From CAYVBE01 sp964572825 (lineage in GTDB: Bacteria; Planctomycetota; Brocadiia; SM23-32), in contig CAZNGS010000009.1 of assembly GCA_964572825.1 (NCBI GenBank), positions 1 to 64,000 of the forward strand: DNA of 64,000 bases, written 5' to 3'. Under the pieces are notes generated by a model. It was not told the DNA's origin. It saw only the letters and a program-made list of their open reading frames with translations, and did not search any database. A program made the translations under genes and the position numbers. This document shows, piece by piece, positions 9,239 through 18,209 of this stretch. Within the stretch, counting starts at the first letter, position 1. Every line of letters begins with the position of its first letter.

Positions 9239-10216
9239 TCAGTCCGCCGCGAAGTAGTCGCGCAGCGCCTCGATGGCCATGCGGCCGCACCGCAGGAACA
9301 TCCGGTGGGTGGTGCCCGCCACGTGGGGCGTCATCACCACGTTGTCCAGCTCCCGCAGCACGTCGTCCTCGGGCGGCGGTTCGGGCTCATAAACGTCCAG
9401 GTAAGCGCGGAACCGCGCCTTCTGCATCTCGGCGCGGAAGGCCTCGTTGTCCAGCAGGGCAGCCCGCGCGGAGTTGATCAGCAGCGCGCCGTCCTTTATC
9501 AGGGACAGCTCCCGCGCTCCGATCATGGCCGTGGTTTCCTCGGTCACGGGCGCGTGGAGCGAGACCACGTCCGCCGTGCGCAGCAGCGTGTGGAGGTCGG
9601 TAAGCTCTACCCCCAGCTCAGCCGCCTCGGACTCGTCCAGGTAGGGATCGCAGGCGAGAACGCGCACGTCGAACGCCCGCAGGTAGCGCACGACCCACCG
9701 GCCGACCCGGCCCAGGGCGACCAGCCCCACGGTGGACCCGTTGAGCTGGCCGGCCACGCCGCGCCATCCCGGCCATTTGACGCCCGACTTCATCTTACGA
9801 TCGAACAGGTCGAACCTCCGCAGACCGGCGATGGCCGCCCCCAGCGTCCACTCCGCCACGGCTTGGTTGCAGGCGTCCGAGGCGTCTATGACCTCCACCC
9901 CTGCCGCGCGCCATTCCGGGGCAACGTCATTGTGCTGGCCCCACCAGTGCGAGACTGCGGCCACCTTCACGGTGCCGGCCGCCTGCAGCGCCTCGCGCGA
10001 GACCTCCGCCGCGTGGGAGCCGTTCAAAGAGAGGATGGCGTCCGCGCCGCTGAGGTGTTCGACCATCTCGTCCTGGGACAGCTCCTCCCGCCCGTCTGCG
10101 TTGTCCCGTACCTCGGCGAAGGAGCGCAGCAACTGCTCGTTCTCCTCGTCCACGTAATACTCTCGGGGGCACCACTCAACGCGGTGGATGTAAACAAGAG
10201 GCCTCCGTGCGTTCAT
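9239..10216 (-). CDS. D-isomer-specific 2-hydroxyacid dehydrogenase
   Basis: A 325-residue NAD(P)-dependent dehydrogenase starting at ATG 10216 behind GGAGG. The nucleotide-binding loop GLVALGRVGRWV has an Ala where the family usually has Gly (GLGRIG). It is followed by the acidic end of the next strand (ACDPYLDE). The catalytic Arg lies in LLINSARAALLD, the catalytic Glu in LDVYEPEPPPEDD and the catalytic His in VVMTPHVAGTT. The family reduces 2-keto acids or oxidises 2-hydroxy acids, including sugar-acid and phosphoglycerate derivatives; the substrate here is open. It is divergent from the URO-D/sulfatase operon, sharing a 172-base upstream gap. Confidence 0.88.
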   Translation of the reverse strand: MNARRPLVYIHRVEWCPREYYVDEENEQLLRSFAEVRDNADGREELSQDEMVEHLSGADAILSLNGSHAAEVSREALQAAGTVKVAAVSHWWGQHNDVAPEWRAAGVEVIDASDACNQAVAEWTLGAAIAGLRRFDLFDRKMKSGVKWPGWRGVAGQLNGSTVGLVALGRVGRWVVRYLRAFDVRVLACDPYLDESEAAELGVELTDLHTLLRTADVVSLHAPVTEETTAMIGARELSLIKDGALLINSARAALLDNEAFRAEMQKARFRAYLDVYEPEPPPEDDVLRELDNVVMTPHVAGTTHRMFLRCGRMAIEALRDYFAAD

Positions 10217-10388
10217 GTAGGCCCGGCCTCCATTGTCTGAAGGGAAACAGCGCCGCGGACCGGATGTCCAGCGTCGCCGTGGCATTGTGTAGTTTGCAGT
10301 GCGCGGGCGCAAGTCCGCGTGGTCTTTGAAAACTTCCGGCATCCGTCCTACAATCCGCCGTTCGGCCCCCCACTGGAGAGCAACTTCA

Positions 10389-11477
10389 ATGGCCTGCGCC
10401 TGGAAACAGAACTGGCAGGAGACGCGAGAGCACTTCGTCGATTGGTGGAACCAGGAAGGGCTGGTGCTGGGCACCTGGGGGCACGTGCGCGGCGGTGAGC
10501 CCCGCGAGGACGTCGAGAATCCGGGCTGGCTGAAGGACGTGACGGAGCGTTACACCAACGCGGACTGGCGCGTGGCCTGGAACCACTATGACCTGGCCTG
10601 CGGCCGATTCCCCGCCGACACGCTGCCGATCGCCGACGTGGGGCTCGGCCCGGGAACCCTCGCCCCCTACCTGGGCAGCGAGCCGGAGTTCGTGGAGGGC
10701 ACCGTCTGGTACCATCCCCTCGCGGCGGATGACCCGGAGCCCGAGAAGTGGCCGCCGCTTCGCTTCGATCCGGACAACGAATGGTGGCGGCTGACCCGGG
10801 GGATGCTCCGACGGCAGGTTGAGCTGGCCGATGGGCGGTATCTGGTCGGATGCCCCGACCTGATCGAGAACATCGACACGCTGGCCTCCCTGCGCGGCAC
10901 GCAGCCGATGCTGATGGACATGGTGGTCCGCCCGGAATGGGTGGACCGGAAGATGGAAGAGATAACCTCCGTCTGGATCGAGGCTTACGACCGTATCTAC
11001 GAGATCATAAAGCTGGAGGACGGCAGCGGCGCGTTCTGGGCTTTCATGATATGGGGCCCCGGGAAAACGGCCAAGCTCCAGTGCGACGCCAGCGCCATGA
11101 TCTCCCCCGAGATGTTCGAGCGCTTCATCGTGCCCGGGCTGACCGAGCAGTGCCGCCACGTGGACTACTCCATGTTCCACCTGGACGGCCACCAGTGCAT
11201 GCCCCACCTGGACCTGCTGCTGGGCATCGAGGAGCTGGACGCCATCGAGTGGACACCCGACCCACAGGTCCCGCCCGGCGGGGATCCGGAGTGGCACGAC
11301 TTGTACGGCCGCATACTCGATGCCGGCAAGTCCGTGCAGGCCATCGTGCCCCGGACGAACCGGATCGTGCCGTTGCTGGACGCCGTGGGGGGGAAGGGGA
11401 TGTACCTGCTGACGCAGTTCGAAAGCGAGTCCGCAGCCGAAAACCTGATGCGCGCCGTCGAACCTTACCGGAAGTAG
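10389..11477 (+). CDS. Uroporphyrinogen decarboxylase-like (URO-D superfamily) protein
   Basis: A 362-residue cytoplasmic protein with start ATG 10389 behind GGAGAG. It matches the URO-D/methyltransferase superfamily in its TIM-barrel pattern: GRYLVGCPDLIENIDTLASL, the MISPEMFERFIVPGL helix, DYSMFHLDGHQCMPHLD with candidate metal-binding His/Cys residues, LDAIEWTPD and a C-terminal GMYLLTQFE. Members outside haem synthesis often act as corrinoid-dependent methyltransferases or are uncharacterised. This copy lacks the usual haem-pathway neighbours and heads an operon with two sulfatases 14 and 32 bases apart, so a role in catabolism of a methylated or sulfated substrate is an inference. Confidence 0.8.
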   Translation: MACAWKQNWQETREHFVDWWNQEGLVLGTWGHVRGGEPREDVENPGWLKDVTERYTNADWRVAWNHYDLACGRFPADTLPIADVGLGPGTLAPYLGSEPEFVEGTVWYHPLAADDPEPEKWPPLRFDPDNEWWRLTRGMLRRQVELADGRYLVGCPDLIENIDTLASLRGTQPMLMDMVVRPEWVDRKMEEITSVWIEAYDRIYEIIKLEDGSGAFWAFMIWGPGKTAKLQCDASAMISPEMFERFIVPGLTEQCRHVDYSMFHLDGHQCMPHLDLLLGIEELDAIEWTPDPQVPPGGDPEWHDLYGRILDAGKSVQAIVPRTNRIVPLLDAVGGKGMYLLTQFESESAAENLMRAVEPYRK

Positions 11478-11491
11478 AAGGAGAGACCGAC

Positions 11492-12718
11492 ATGCCCGCA
11501 GAACAGGCAAGAAAGCCGAACATCGTGCTGGTGTATATGGACGACATGGGTTACGGCGACATGGGCTGCTTTGGCTCGTCGCTGATCAGGACCCCCGTGA
11601 TGGACTCGATCGCCGGGCGGGGGGTGAAGTTCACCCGCATGTACGCCGCCGCCGCCATCTGCTCGCCCTCCCGGGCGGGACTCCTGACCGGCCGATACGC
11701 CCAGAGGCTGGACGTCGAACGGGTGCTGTTCCCCGGCGACACAAAGGGAATTACGGATCAGGAGAAAACCTTCGGCGCCTACCTGCAGGATGCCGGCTAC
11801 GCCACCTGCATGCTGGGCAAGTGGCACCTGGGCTGCCAGCCCCAGCACAATCCCGTGCGGCACGGGTTCGATCACTACTTCGGCCTGCTGTACAGCAACG
11901 ATATGGACCCGCTGCACCTCTACCGGAACGAGGAGGCCATCGAGACCGAGGTGGACCAGGCCACGCTCACGCGCCGATATACGGACGAGGCCATCGGCTT
12001 CATCGAACAGCACGCGGACGAGCCGTTCTGCGTTTACCTGGCCCACACCATGCCACACATCCCGCTGCACGTGGAACCCGATTTCCGGGGTCGCTCGGAG
12101 GGCGGCACCTACGGCGACACCATCGAGTGCATCGACTACCACCTGGGCCGCCTGCTGGAGAAACTGGAGGAGCTAGGTCTGACCGAGGACACGCTGGTGA
12201 CCGTCACCAGCGACAACGGTCCCTGGTTCGAGGGCAGCACGGGCGGGCTGCGGGGCAGGAAGTTCGACAACTACGAGGGCGGCATCCGCATGCCCTTCGT
12301 GGCGCAGTGGCCGGGCACCATCCCCGCTGAGGCCGTCTGCGACGATCCCGCCAGCCAGATGGACATGCTGCCGACGTTCCTGTATCTGGCCGGCCTCACG
12401 CCCGACGGGCCGCAGCTGGACGGCATCAACATCTGGCCGGCCTTCGTGGGCGAGAGGTATCCTGAACGCGAGGCGCTCTACCACTACTTCAAGTACACGC
12501 TGACCGCCGTCACCTGCGGCCGGTGGAAGCTGCACTTCTGCGACCGGGGGGGCAGCACCAAAGAGATGCCCCAGCTCTACAACATCGAGCGGGACCCGCA
12601 GGAGAATTACAACCTGGCGAACCTGCAACCCGAGGTGGTCGAGCGCCTGAGCCGGCTGGCCGCGAAGTTCGACGAGGAGATCCAGGCCGCCCGCCCCGAG
12701 CAAGAGGGTGACGAGTAG
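11492..12718 (+). CDS. Sulfatase, Cys-type, without signal peptide
   Basis: A 408-residue type I (formylglycine) sulfatase. The start at 11492 follows AAGGAGAG and gives MPAEQARKPNIVLVYMDDMG. The paired Asp ligands of the calcium site are in YMDDMGYGD. The modified cysteine lies in CSPSRAGLLTG, the canonical C-x-P-x-R, so it needs a formylglycine-generating enzyme. Further signatures are GKWHLG, HTMPHIPLH and TSDNGPW. The C-terminal region (LYNIERDPQENYNLA) is typical of arylsulfatase-A-like proteins. There is no signal peptide, so the enzyme appears cytoplasmic, unlike most sulfatases of polysaccharide degraders. It is second in the operon after the URO-D-like gene. The substrate is probably a sulfated sugar fragment. 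Confidence 0.92.
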   Translation: MPAEQARKPNIVLVYMDDMGYGDMGCFGSSLIRTPVMDSIAGRGVKFTRMYAAAAICSPSRAGLLTGRYAQRLDVERVLFPGDTKGITDQEKTFGAYLQDAGYATCMLGKWHLGCQPQHNPVRHGFDHYFGLLYSNDMDPLHLYRNEEAIETEVDQATLTRRYTDEAIGFIEQHADEPFCVYLAHTMPHIPLHVEPDFRGRSEGGTYGDTIECIDYHLGRLLEKLEELGLTEDTLVTVTSDNGPWFEGSTGGLRGRKFDNYEGGIRMPFVAQWPGTIPAEAVCDDPASQMDMLPTFLYLAGLTPDGPQLDGINIWPAFVGERYPEREALYHYFKYTLTAVTCGRWKLHFCDRGGSTKEMPQLYNIERDPQENYNLANLQPEVVERLSRLAAKFDEEIQAARPEQEGDE

Positions 12719-12750
12719 AACGGTCCCCGCATGGCAGAAAGGACACACCG

Positions 12751-14094
12751 ATGGACGGACGCGCCCCTAACATCCTGTACATCCACTCGCACGACACGGG
12801 GAGGTACGTGTCCCCGCACGGCTACCGCGTGGACACGCCGAACATACGCAGACTGGCGGAGGAGGGCATTCTGTTCCGCCGCAACTTCTGCATCAACCCC
12901 ACCTGCAGCCCCAGCCGGGCGGCCTTGCTGACCGGGTGCTATCCGCACCAGAACGGCATGATCGGGCTGGCGCACCGGGGATTCTCCCTCCACGATTACG
13001 GCATGCATCTTGTGCGCCCGTTGCAGCAGGCCGGATACCACTGCGCGCTCTCCGGCACGCAGCACGTGTGCGGTTCCGCGCTGGCCGAAGCGCGGGACAG
13101 GCAGACATGGGAGATCATCGGCTACGACCGATGCCTGGCCGGCGAGCCCGAGGCGGAGAAGGGGGCCGTTCGCTTCCTGAACGACGGGCCGCCGCAGCCG
13201 TTTTTCCTCTCGGTGGGTTTCCACGAGACGCACCGCAAGTACCCGACCGGGGACGAACTGACGGTGGACCCGCGCTACTGCCGGCCGCCCGAGCCGGTGC
13301 CGGACACGCCGGCGACGCGGCGGGACATGGCCGGCTTCCTGACCATGGCCGCCACCCTGGACCGGAAGATGGGCGAGGTCTTCACCGCGTTGGAGCGAAA
13401 CGAACTCGCCGACAACGCCCTGGTGATCTGCACCACCGACCACGGCATCGCCTTCCCGCGCATGAAGTGCAACCTCCACGATTCCGGCACCGGCGTCATG
13501 CTCGTGGTCCGAGGCCCCGGAGGATTCGGCGGCGGGAAAGCCGCCGATGCCATGACCACGCACATGGACATCTATCCCACTCTGTGCGCCCTGCTCGGAG
13601 TTGAACGGCCGGAGTGGCTGGAGGGCAAATCGCTGCTGCCCCTGGTCCGGGGCGAGGTAGACGAGCTGCATGAGGCCGTTTTCACGCAGGTGAATTACCA
13701 CGCCGCCTACGAGCCGATGCGCGCCGTGCGCACGGAGCGATGGAAGTATATCCGGCGGTTCGACGGCCGGACGCGGCCCGTGCTGCCCAACTGCGACCCC
13801 GGGCCGAGCAAAGACGTGTGGCTCCAGCACGGCTGGGCCGACCGGGAGGTCGAAGAGGAGATGCTCTACGACCTGGTCTTTGATCCCAACGAGACGAGCA
13901 ATATCGCCGACCATCCGGAGTGCCGTGACGTTCTGAGCGAAATGCGCGGACGGCTGGAGCGGTGGATGGAGCAGAAGGATGATCCGCTCCTGGAGGGCTG
14001 CGTGCCGGCACCGGCCGGCGTGCGGGTGACAGACGCCGACGCCGTCTCCAACAGCGGCCCCATCCTGCCCCAGGACCGGCTGCCGGGCCGTTAA
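12751..14094 (+). CDS. Sulfatase (sulfamidase-like), without signal peptide
   Basis: A 447-residue sulfatase; AAAGGA precedes the ATG. PNILYIHSHDTGRYVSPHG places metal-binding residues as in heparan N-sulfatase (sulfamidase)-like members, and NPTCSPSRAALLTGCYPHQ carries the formylglycine cysteine. Other landmarks are CTTDHGIAFPRMK (metal site) and THMDIYPTLCALLG. The C-terminus has WKYIRRFDGRTRP and LYDLVFDPNETSNIA. As with the preceding sulfatase there is no export signal. It is co-directional with that gene (32-base gap). Its stop codon overlaps the convergent stop of the spermidine-synthase-like gene by three bases. Confidence 0.92.
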   Translation: MDGRAPNILYIHSHDTGRYVSPHGYRVDTPNIRRLAEEGILFRRNFCINPTCSPSRAALLTGCYPHQNGMIGLAHRGFSLHDYGMHLVRPLQQAGYHCALSGTQHVCGSALAEARDRQTWEIIGYDRCLAGEPEAEKGAVRFLNDGPPQPFFLSVGFHETHRKYPTGDELTVDPRYCRPPEPVPDTPATRRDMAGFLTMAATLDRKMGEVFTALERNELADNALVICTTDHGIAFPRMKCNLHDSGTGVMLVVRGPGGFGGGKAADAMTTHMDIYPTLCALLGVERPEWLEGKSLLPLVRGEVDELHEAVFTQVNYHAAYEPMRAVRTERWKYIRRFDGRTRPVLPNCDPGPSKDVWLQHGWADREVEEEMLYDLVFDPNETSNIADHPECRDVLSEMRGRLERWMEQKDDPLLEGCVPAPAGVRVTDADAVSNSGPILPQDRLPGR

Positions 14095-15104
14095 CGCAGA
14101 AGCGCGGCCGTTTGGCGGCGCCAGGCCAGCGCCGTCTCCGCGCGGGCCAGCGCGATGGGGTTGTGGTCGTCTGTGATGGTGACCGCGCCCGGTCGGTCGG
14201 TTTCCAGCCGGCGCCGCGAGAGTTCGTAGCTGAGCCGATCCACGCCCACCGACGGCTGCCAGCTCTGCCAGAGAGGGAGGAGCTGCATGGGGCGCCGAAA
14301 GGCGAACACGATGATGACCTGCACCGCCGATGCGTCGTTCGTCGTCCGGTAGGCCCGCACCATGTTCCGCCCGAACACATCCCCGAGGGTCCGGAAAAGC
14401 GAATCGGTCACGAAATCCCCCGTGGGCCGGCCGATATAGTTGATGGCCAGTATGCCGTCCTCGGTGAGCCGCTGTTTTGTCAGTTCGAAAAACTCGCGCG
14501 TGATCAGGTGGAAGGGGATTACGTCCGAGTTGTAGGCGTCCAGCACGACGAAGTCCACCGGCTCTTCATGCCGCCGCAGATACTGCCGGCCATCCTGGAT
14601 GACCGCCCGGCCGCGGTAGGGGCCGGGGGGGCGGTGCGCACGCCTTTGCTCCTCGCCCGGCACGCCCACCTCCCGGTTTGGGAAGCGCTCGAGGTCCACC
14701 CGATGGAGCGTGCCGTCGGGGTAGAAGATATCGCCGCGATAGCCGAAATATGCCTTCGCCAGTTCGGCGACCTTGACGTCAATCTCCACGGCGGTCCAAT
14801 CGATGTCGTAGAACTCCATCACCCGGGGGAACATGCCACCCGCCAGCACCACGAGGCTGTAGAGCATCCACGCCCGCGGGAGCCGGTCCGCCAGTCGGCC
14901 TCCGACCGCGTAACCCGCCGCCAGGCAGGTGAGCGTGACGCTCAGCAGCGCCGCCCACACGTAGAGGCTGCTGCCGTAGCAGGTGCCCACCACGCGCGTG
15001 CCCAGGATCTCCAGCGCCAGCACCGAAGCGCCCGTCACGGTCACCAGGCCGAGCAGGTAGATGCGCCCCGGCTCCCGGCGCTGCTCCCCGGGCCTTTCAC
15101 TCAT
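14091..15104 (-). CDS. Spermidine-synthase-like membrane protein, internally shortened
   Basis: A 337-residue protein starting at ATG 15104, whose ATGA overlaps the stop of a small upstream frame. Residues about 15-90 contain only two full membrane helices and part of a third (YLLGLVTVTGASVLALEIL, YVWAALLSVTLTCLAAGYA, MLYSLVVLAGG) before the sequence jumps into a spermidine-synthase/methyltransferase domain: GGMFPRVMEFYDID, VEIDVKVAELAKAYFGY, VDFVVLDAYNSDVIPFHL, TREFFELTKQRL. Membrane spermidine-synthase-like proteins normally have six or more helices and a complete VLGLGGG nucleotide loop. Here the helix LVVLAGG runs straight into the methyltransferase, as if an internal segment were deleted in frame. 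About 35 unusual residues also lie between YFGY and GRAVIQDGRQYL. Catalytic competence is doubtful. Confidence 0.7.
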   Translation of the reverse strand: MSERPGEQRREPGRIYLLGLVTVTGASVLALEILGTRVVGTCYGSSLYVWAALLSVTLTCLAAGYAVGGRLADRLPRAWMLYSLVVLAGGMFPRVMEFYDIDWTAVEIDVKVAELAKAYFGYRGDIFYPDGTLHRVDLERFPNREVGVPGEEQRRAHRPPGPYRGRAVIQDGRQYLRRHEEPVDFVVLDAYNSDVIPFHLITREFFELTKQRLTEDGILAINYIGRPTGDFVTDSLFRTLGDVFGRNMVRAYRTTNDASAVQVIIVFAFRRPMQLLPLWQSWQPSVGVDRLSYELSRRRLETDRPGAVTITDDHNPIALARAETALAWRRQTAALLR

Positions 15105-15225
15105 CCCCGGATACCTCGGCAAGCGGCACGGCGGCCACGCCGGAGTAAGTCCGCAGCCACAGCACTCCGGCATAGGGGTCCTCGCACAGCACCCCTGGCT
15201 TGAACACACCTTTCAGAAACGCCAC
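15097..15225 (-). CDS. Possible 42-residue small protein
   Basis: A short frame from GTG 15225, behind a GGGGGGAAA stretch, ends with TGA overlapping the ATG of the spermidine-synthase-like gene (ATGA). The overlap suggests translational coupling. The product is neutral to slightly acidic and mixed hydrophobic, with segments such as LKGVFKPGVLCEDP and GVLWLRTYSGVA. I recognise no family. It lies 22 bases after the stop of the propeller gene. It could be chance, since open frames are frequent at this GC content. Confidence 0.3.
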   Translation of the reverse strand: MAFLKGVFKPGVLCEDPYAGVLWLRTYSGVAAVPLAEVSGDE

Positions 15226-15247
15226 GCACTTTCCCCCCCGGTAGAGG

Positions 15248-16855
15248 TTACTGCTTTTTTTCCGGCAGGAGAAAGCCGTCTGCGGCGGCGGGGGCATCTG
15301 CTCCACCGGCGCCCAGCAGGTCCGGATGCCCCTCGGCGAGAACTATCCGCTGGCCGTGGGAGTGGGAGATGAGCATGAGGTCCGGCTGTTCGCCCTGCAG
15401 GTGCAGCTCGCGTGTGCGGGCATCGAACCGGGCCTTCCAGCCGCCGTCCTCGCGTCGTGCGAGGCAGCCGAACGAGAAGTAGTAGCCGGCATAGTACCGC
15501 CTCGGCATCATCCGGTAGACGCCCCAGATGCGATCGGGCGACAGACACAGGGCTTCAACGGTCCTGGGCACGATTTCATCCTGGTTCACGGTATCCTTCT
15601 GCCCCATCACCCACCGTTTTTCGGAGGGGAGCTCATGCGCATCGATCAGGACCCAGCCGTCGGCCGTTCGATGCACGAGCGCCAGGCCAGTCGCGCGCGG
15701 CTTCCACCTCTTGACGTGCGCCATGCCGGGATGCGCCCCGAGCTCCACCGGGCGGTCGTAGGTAAGGCAGGCCGCCCAGACTTCGTCACCGTGCGCCGCA
15801 ATGGTGCTCAGGAAGCGAATGTCCACGCCGTCCGCCCGTTCGGTTACCGTCCACCGGTCCTTCTCCAGGTCAAACCGGCTGATGCCGCCGCCAATGAACT
15901 CTCCGGACTTCTCGTCGTAGTCGGGCTCGCTGACCAGGTAGAAGGCGTCGTCCGCCAGCGCCATGTCGATGGGTCTGCCCGCTGCGGGACCTTCCCCCAG
16001 CGCGTAGGTGGTCAGGCTGCCGTCTGCCCCCTCGTAGCGCAGGACGCCCGTCGTCCCCAGCGCCCACACCGTCCCGTGCCGTGCGGCGGCGTGCCAGACA
16101 TTGGTGCTCAGCGTCCGCCACTGCCCGGCCTGGAGATCGAAGTGGAGCAGCCGTTTCGAGCAGATGCAGTAGAGGCCGTCGTCCGTGCACAGGGCCGGGG
16201 GAATGAGGGTATCCAGTTTCCGGCGCCAGAAGGCATGCCACCAGTCCTTCGCCGCGATTCGCTGGAGAGCGTGCTGCGCGGGGAATTCGGACAGCGCCTG
16301 CCACCGGTGGGACTCCGGGGCAAAGTGCCATGCTCCCGCGTCGCTCACGATCCAGGCATGACCCTCCGCCGCGACGACGCGTCCCAGCGTGAAGCGCACC
16401 TCCTCGACCGGTTCGATACGCCCGACCTCCAGGTTCAGCACGGCCAGGCCCGCGCGTGTGGCCAGCCAGACCCGGTCTCGGTCCGGGGCGATGGACTGCA
16501 CGGCCGCCTCGGGCAGGCCCCGGGCGCGGCCGTAGGTGGACACGACGCGGCCGTGCGCGGCGCTGACGGCGTAGAGCATTGCGTCGTCAGCCGCCCAGAG
16601 GGTATCTCCGTCCACCGCGTGGCAGAGGAGCCTGCCCTTGCCCGTGCGGACAGCCGGTTGCAGGACGAGCGCGCTGTCGATGTCCTCCGGCACAGCCGCC
16701 TGGCGCTCGGCCGGTCTATGCACCGAACTGAGAAGACAAAAGCCCCGCCGCCACAGCTCCTTCATGGCGGCCCTGGTCCGCTCCGAGGGCTCCTCCGCAG
16801 GCACCGCGGCGGCCGAGGCAACGGTCAACGTCAGCACCAGAAGCAGGCGCTTCAT
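15248..16855 (-). CDS. Secreted beta-propeller protein of unknown function
   Basis: A 535-residue protein with a signal peptide (MKRLLLVLTLTVASAAAVPA). Repeated blade-like units follow: GDTLWAADDAMLYAVSAAHG, DRVWLATRAGLAVLNLEVG, GHAWIVSDAGAWHF, DGLYCICSKRLLHFDLQAG, GTVWALGTTGVLRYEG and DEVWAACLTYD. They resemble the propeller repeats in the sensor half of hybrid two-component systems (GLPEAAVQSIAPDRDRVWLATRAGL). No kinase or membrane segment follows, so it is a stand-alone secreted propeller. Ligand and role are unknown. It lies upstream of the small frame and spermidine-synthase-like gene on the same strand and 57 bases after the Gfo/Idh/MocA gene, consistent with one transcription unit. Confidence 0.7.
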   Translation of the reverse strand: MKRLLLVLTLTVASAAAVPAEEPSERTRAAMKELWRRGFCLLSSVHRPAERQAAVPEDIDSALVLQPAVRTGKGRLLCHAVDGDTLWAADDAMLYAVSAAHGRVVSTYGRARGLPEAAVQSIAPDRDRVWLATRAGLAVLNLEVGRIEPVEEVRFTLGRVVAAEGHAWIVSDAGAWHFAPESHRWQALSEFPAQHALQRIAAKDWWHAFWRRKLDTLIPPALCTDDGLYCICSKRLLHFDLQAGQWRTLSTNVWHAAARHGTVWALGTTGVLRYEGADGSLTTYALGEGPAAGRPIDMALADDAFYLVSEPDYDEKSGEFIGGGISRFDLEKDRWTVTERADGVDIRFLSTIAAHGDEVWAACLTYDRPVELGAHPGMAHVKRWKPRATGLALVHRTADGWVLIDAHELPSEKRWVMGQKDTVNQDEIVPRTVEALCLSPDRIWGVYRMMPRRYYAGYYFSFGCLARREDGGWKARFDARTRELHLQGEQPDLMLISHSHGQRIVLAEGHPDLLGAGGADAPAAADGFLLPEKKQ

Positions 16856-16912
16856 CCGCGCTCTACTCTCCGTTCCGGCATAGTCTGCTCAGCCGGCAAT
16901 AGGCAGAGCGCG

Positions 16913-18079
16913 TCAGTCCACGGGCAGCTCCCTGGGATCCACCGGCCGGTCGGTTTTGGCCGAGAGTTGTGCCGCCAGGCACATGCGCAGGGACTCGATG
17001 GCGCCGTCCATATGGTTGTCCGGCGGGCAGTTACGCTCGACCCCGCGCATGAGCGAGCCCATCGTCCCCATCATCCCGGCCACGGGCCCGGAGATGTCGT
17101 ACCAGGGCCCTTCAAGGGGGTCGAACGGGTTGATGTCGGACCACAGGGGCTCGTACACGTGATCGGGCAGCTCCAGGAGGACCGGCCGTCCGCCGCGCTC
17201 GGTGAAGACCTCGACGAACTCCCGCTCGCCCGGGGCCGGGAAGTGCCAGTTCCAGTTGTGCTGCGCCCGGATGGAGCCGCCCTCGGCCATCACGCGGATG
17301 TTGGTCCGGTGCGCTTCCATGCCGGAGTGGTTCTCGATGTGGTAGGCGACGCAGCCGCCCTCGAACTCGTAGATGGCCATGGTGGTCTTCATGCCCGCCC
17401 ACGCCTTGACCGCGATGCAGGGCCTGTCCACCCACCATCGCACGAGGTCCGCGTGATGGATCACGTGGCCCAGGTAGGCGGGCGTGGGGTCCTCCAGGTC
17501 GATCGGCCCGCCCTGCCAGTAGTTCTGTAGCTCGATCACCCCGGGCCGGCCCATGCGCTCGGGCGTGAGCAACTGCTTGACCGAGTAGCAGGCGGGGTTG
17601 TAGCGGCAGTTCTGGTTGACGGCCAGCCAGATGCCGGCCTCCTGCGCCGCGCGCGCCATCTTCCGGGCCGATTCAACGGTGGTGGCCACCGGCTTATGGA
17701 TCATCAGGTGCTTTCCTGCCTCGCCCGCCGCCTCGATGACCTCCATGCGGAGGGCCTCTTTCTTCTCGCCGGCGCCGAAGCAGCAGTCCACCACGTCCAC
17801 CTGGTCGTTTTCGATTACCTCGTGCCAGTCGTCCGTGATGGTGCCCACGTCGAAGCCCTTGCGCCTGGTTTCCTCGATCCGGTCCTCGTTGATCTCCGCG
17901 GCGGTCACCACGTTGAACCGGGCCGCCTGGTAGGCGGGAAGGTGCATCGTCAGCACCACCCAGTGCAGCCCTATGCTGCCGATGCCGTAGTCCGTCTTCT
18001 GGTTCTCGAAGTCGATCCGGTAGGGCGGAACGCTGAACCCCAGTGCCTGCTCCATGCGGCTGACATCCTGTTCGGCCAT
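16913..18079 (-). CDS. Gfo/Idh/MocA family oxidoreductase
   Basis: A 388-residue NAD(P)-dependent oxidoreductase. Start ATG 18079 follows AGGAG; an upstream in-frame extension has no ribosome binding site. The Rossmann domain is slightly unusual: instead of a clean GxGxxG the protein has YGIGSIGLHWVVLTMHLPAY, then VVTAAEINEDRIEE. The family signature with catalytic Lys is in GKHLMIHKPVATTVESARKM (usually EKP). The C-terminal domain has YLGHVIHHADLVRWW, matching the conserved Asp/His face. Such enzymes act on sugars, inositols or their oxidised forms in the cytoplasm. It may head the unit that continues to 14091. Confidence 0.85.
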   Translation of the reverse strand: MAEQDVSRMEQALGFSVPPYRIDFENQKTDYGIGSIGLHWVVLTMHLPAYQAARFNVVTAAEINEDRIEETRRKGFDVGTITDDWHEVIENDQVDVVDCCFGAGEKKEALRMEVIEAAGEAGKHLMIHKPVATTVESARKMARAAQEAGIWLAVNQNCRYNPACYSVKQLLTPERMGRPGVIELQNYWQGGPIDLEDPTPAYLGHVIHHADLVRWWVDRPCIAVKAWAGMKTTMAIYEFEGGCVAYHIENHSGMEAHRTNIRVMAEGGSIRAQHNWNWHFPAPGEREFVEVFTERGGRPVLLELPDHVYEPLWSDINPFDPLEGPWYDISGPVAGMMGTMGSLMRGVERNCPPDNHMDGAIESLRMCLAAQLSAKTDRPVDPRELPVD

Positions 18080-18209
18080 GGTCTGACTCCTGCAGTTCCA
18101 ATGAAGGTCGGTACTTCCCACATGCCCAACTCCGGGACAGTCTAAGCGAACCTTCCCCGGCCCACAATGGAAAACGGACGGGCACCGAGAGACGGCTACC
18201 CACTTGCCC

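Noticed and set aside
15326..17530. A 734-codon plus-strand frame
   Set aside because: It is opposite the propeller and Gfo/Idh/MocA genes and shows no domain or start signal.
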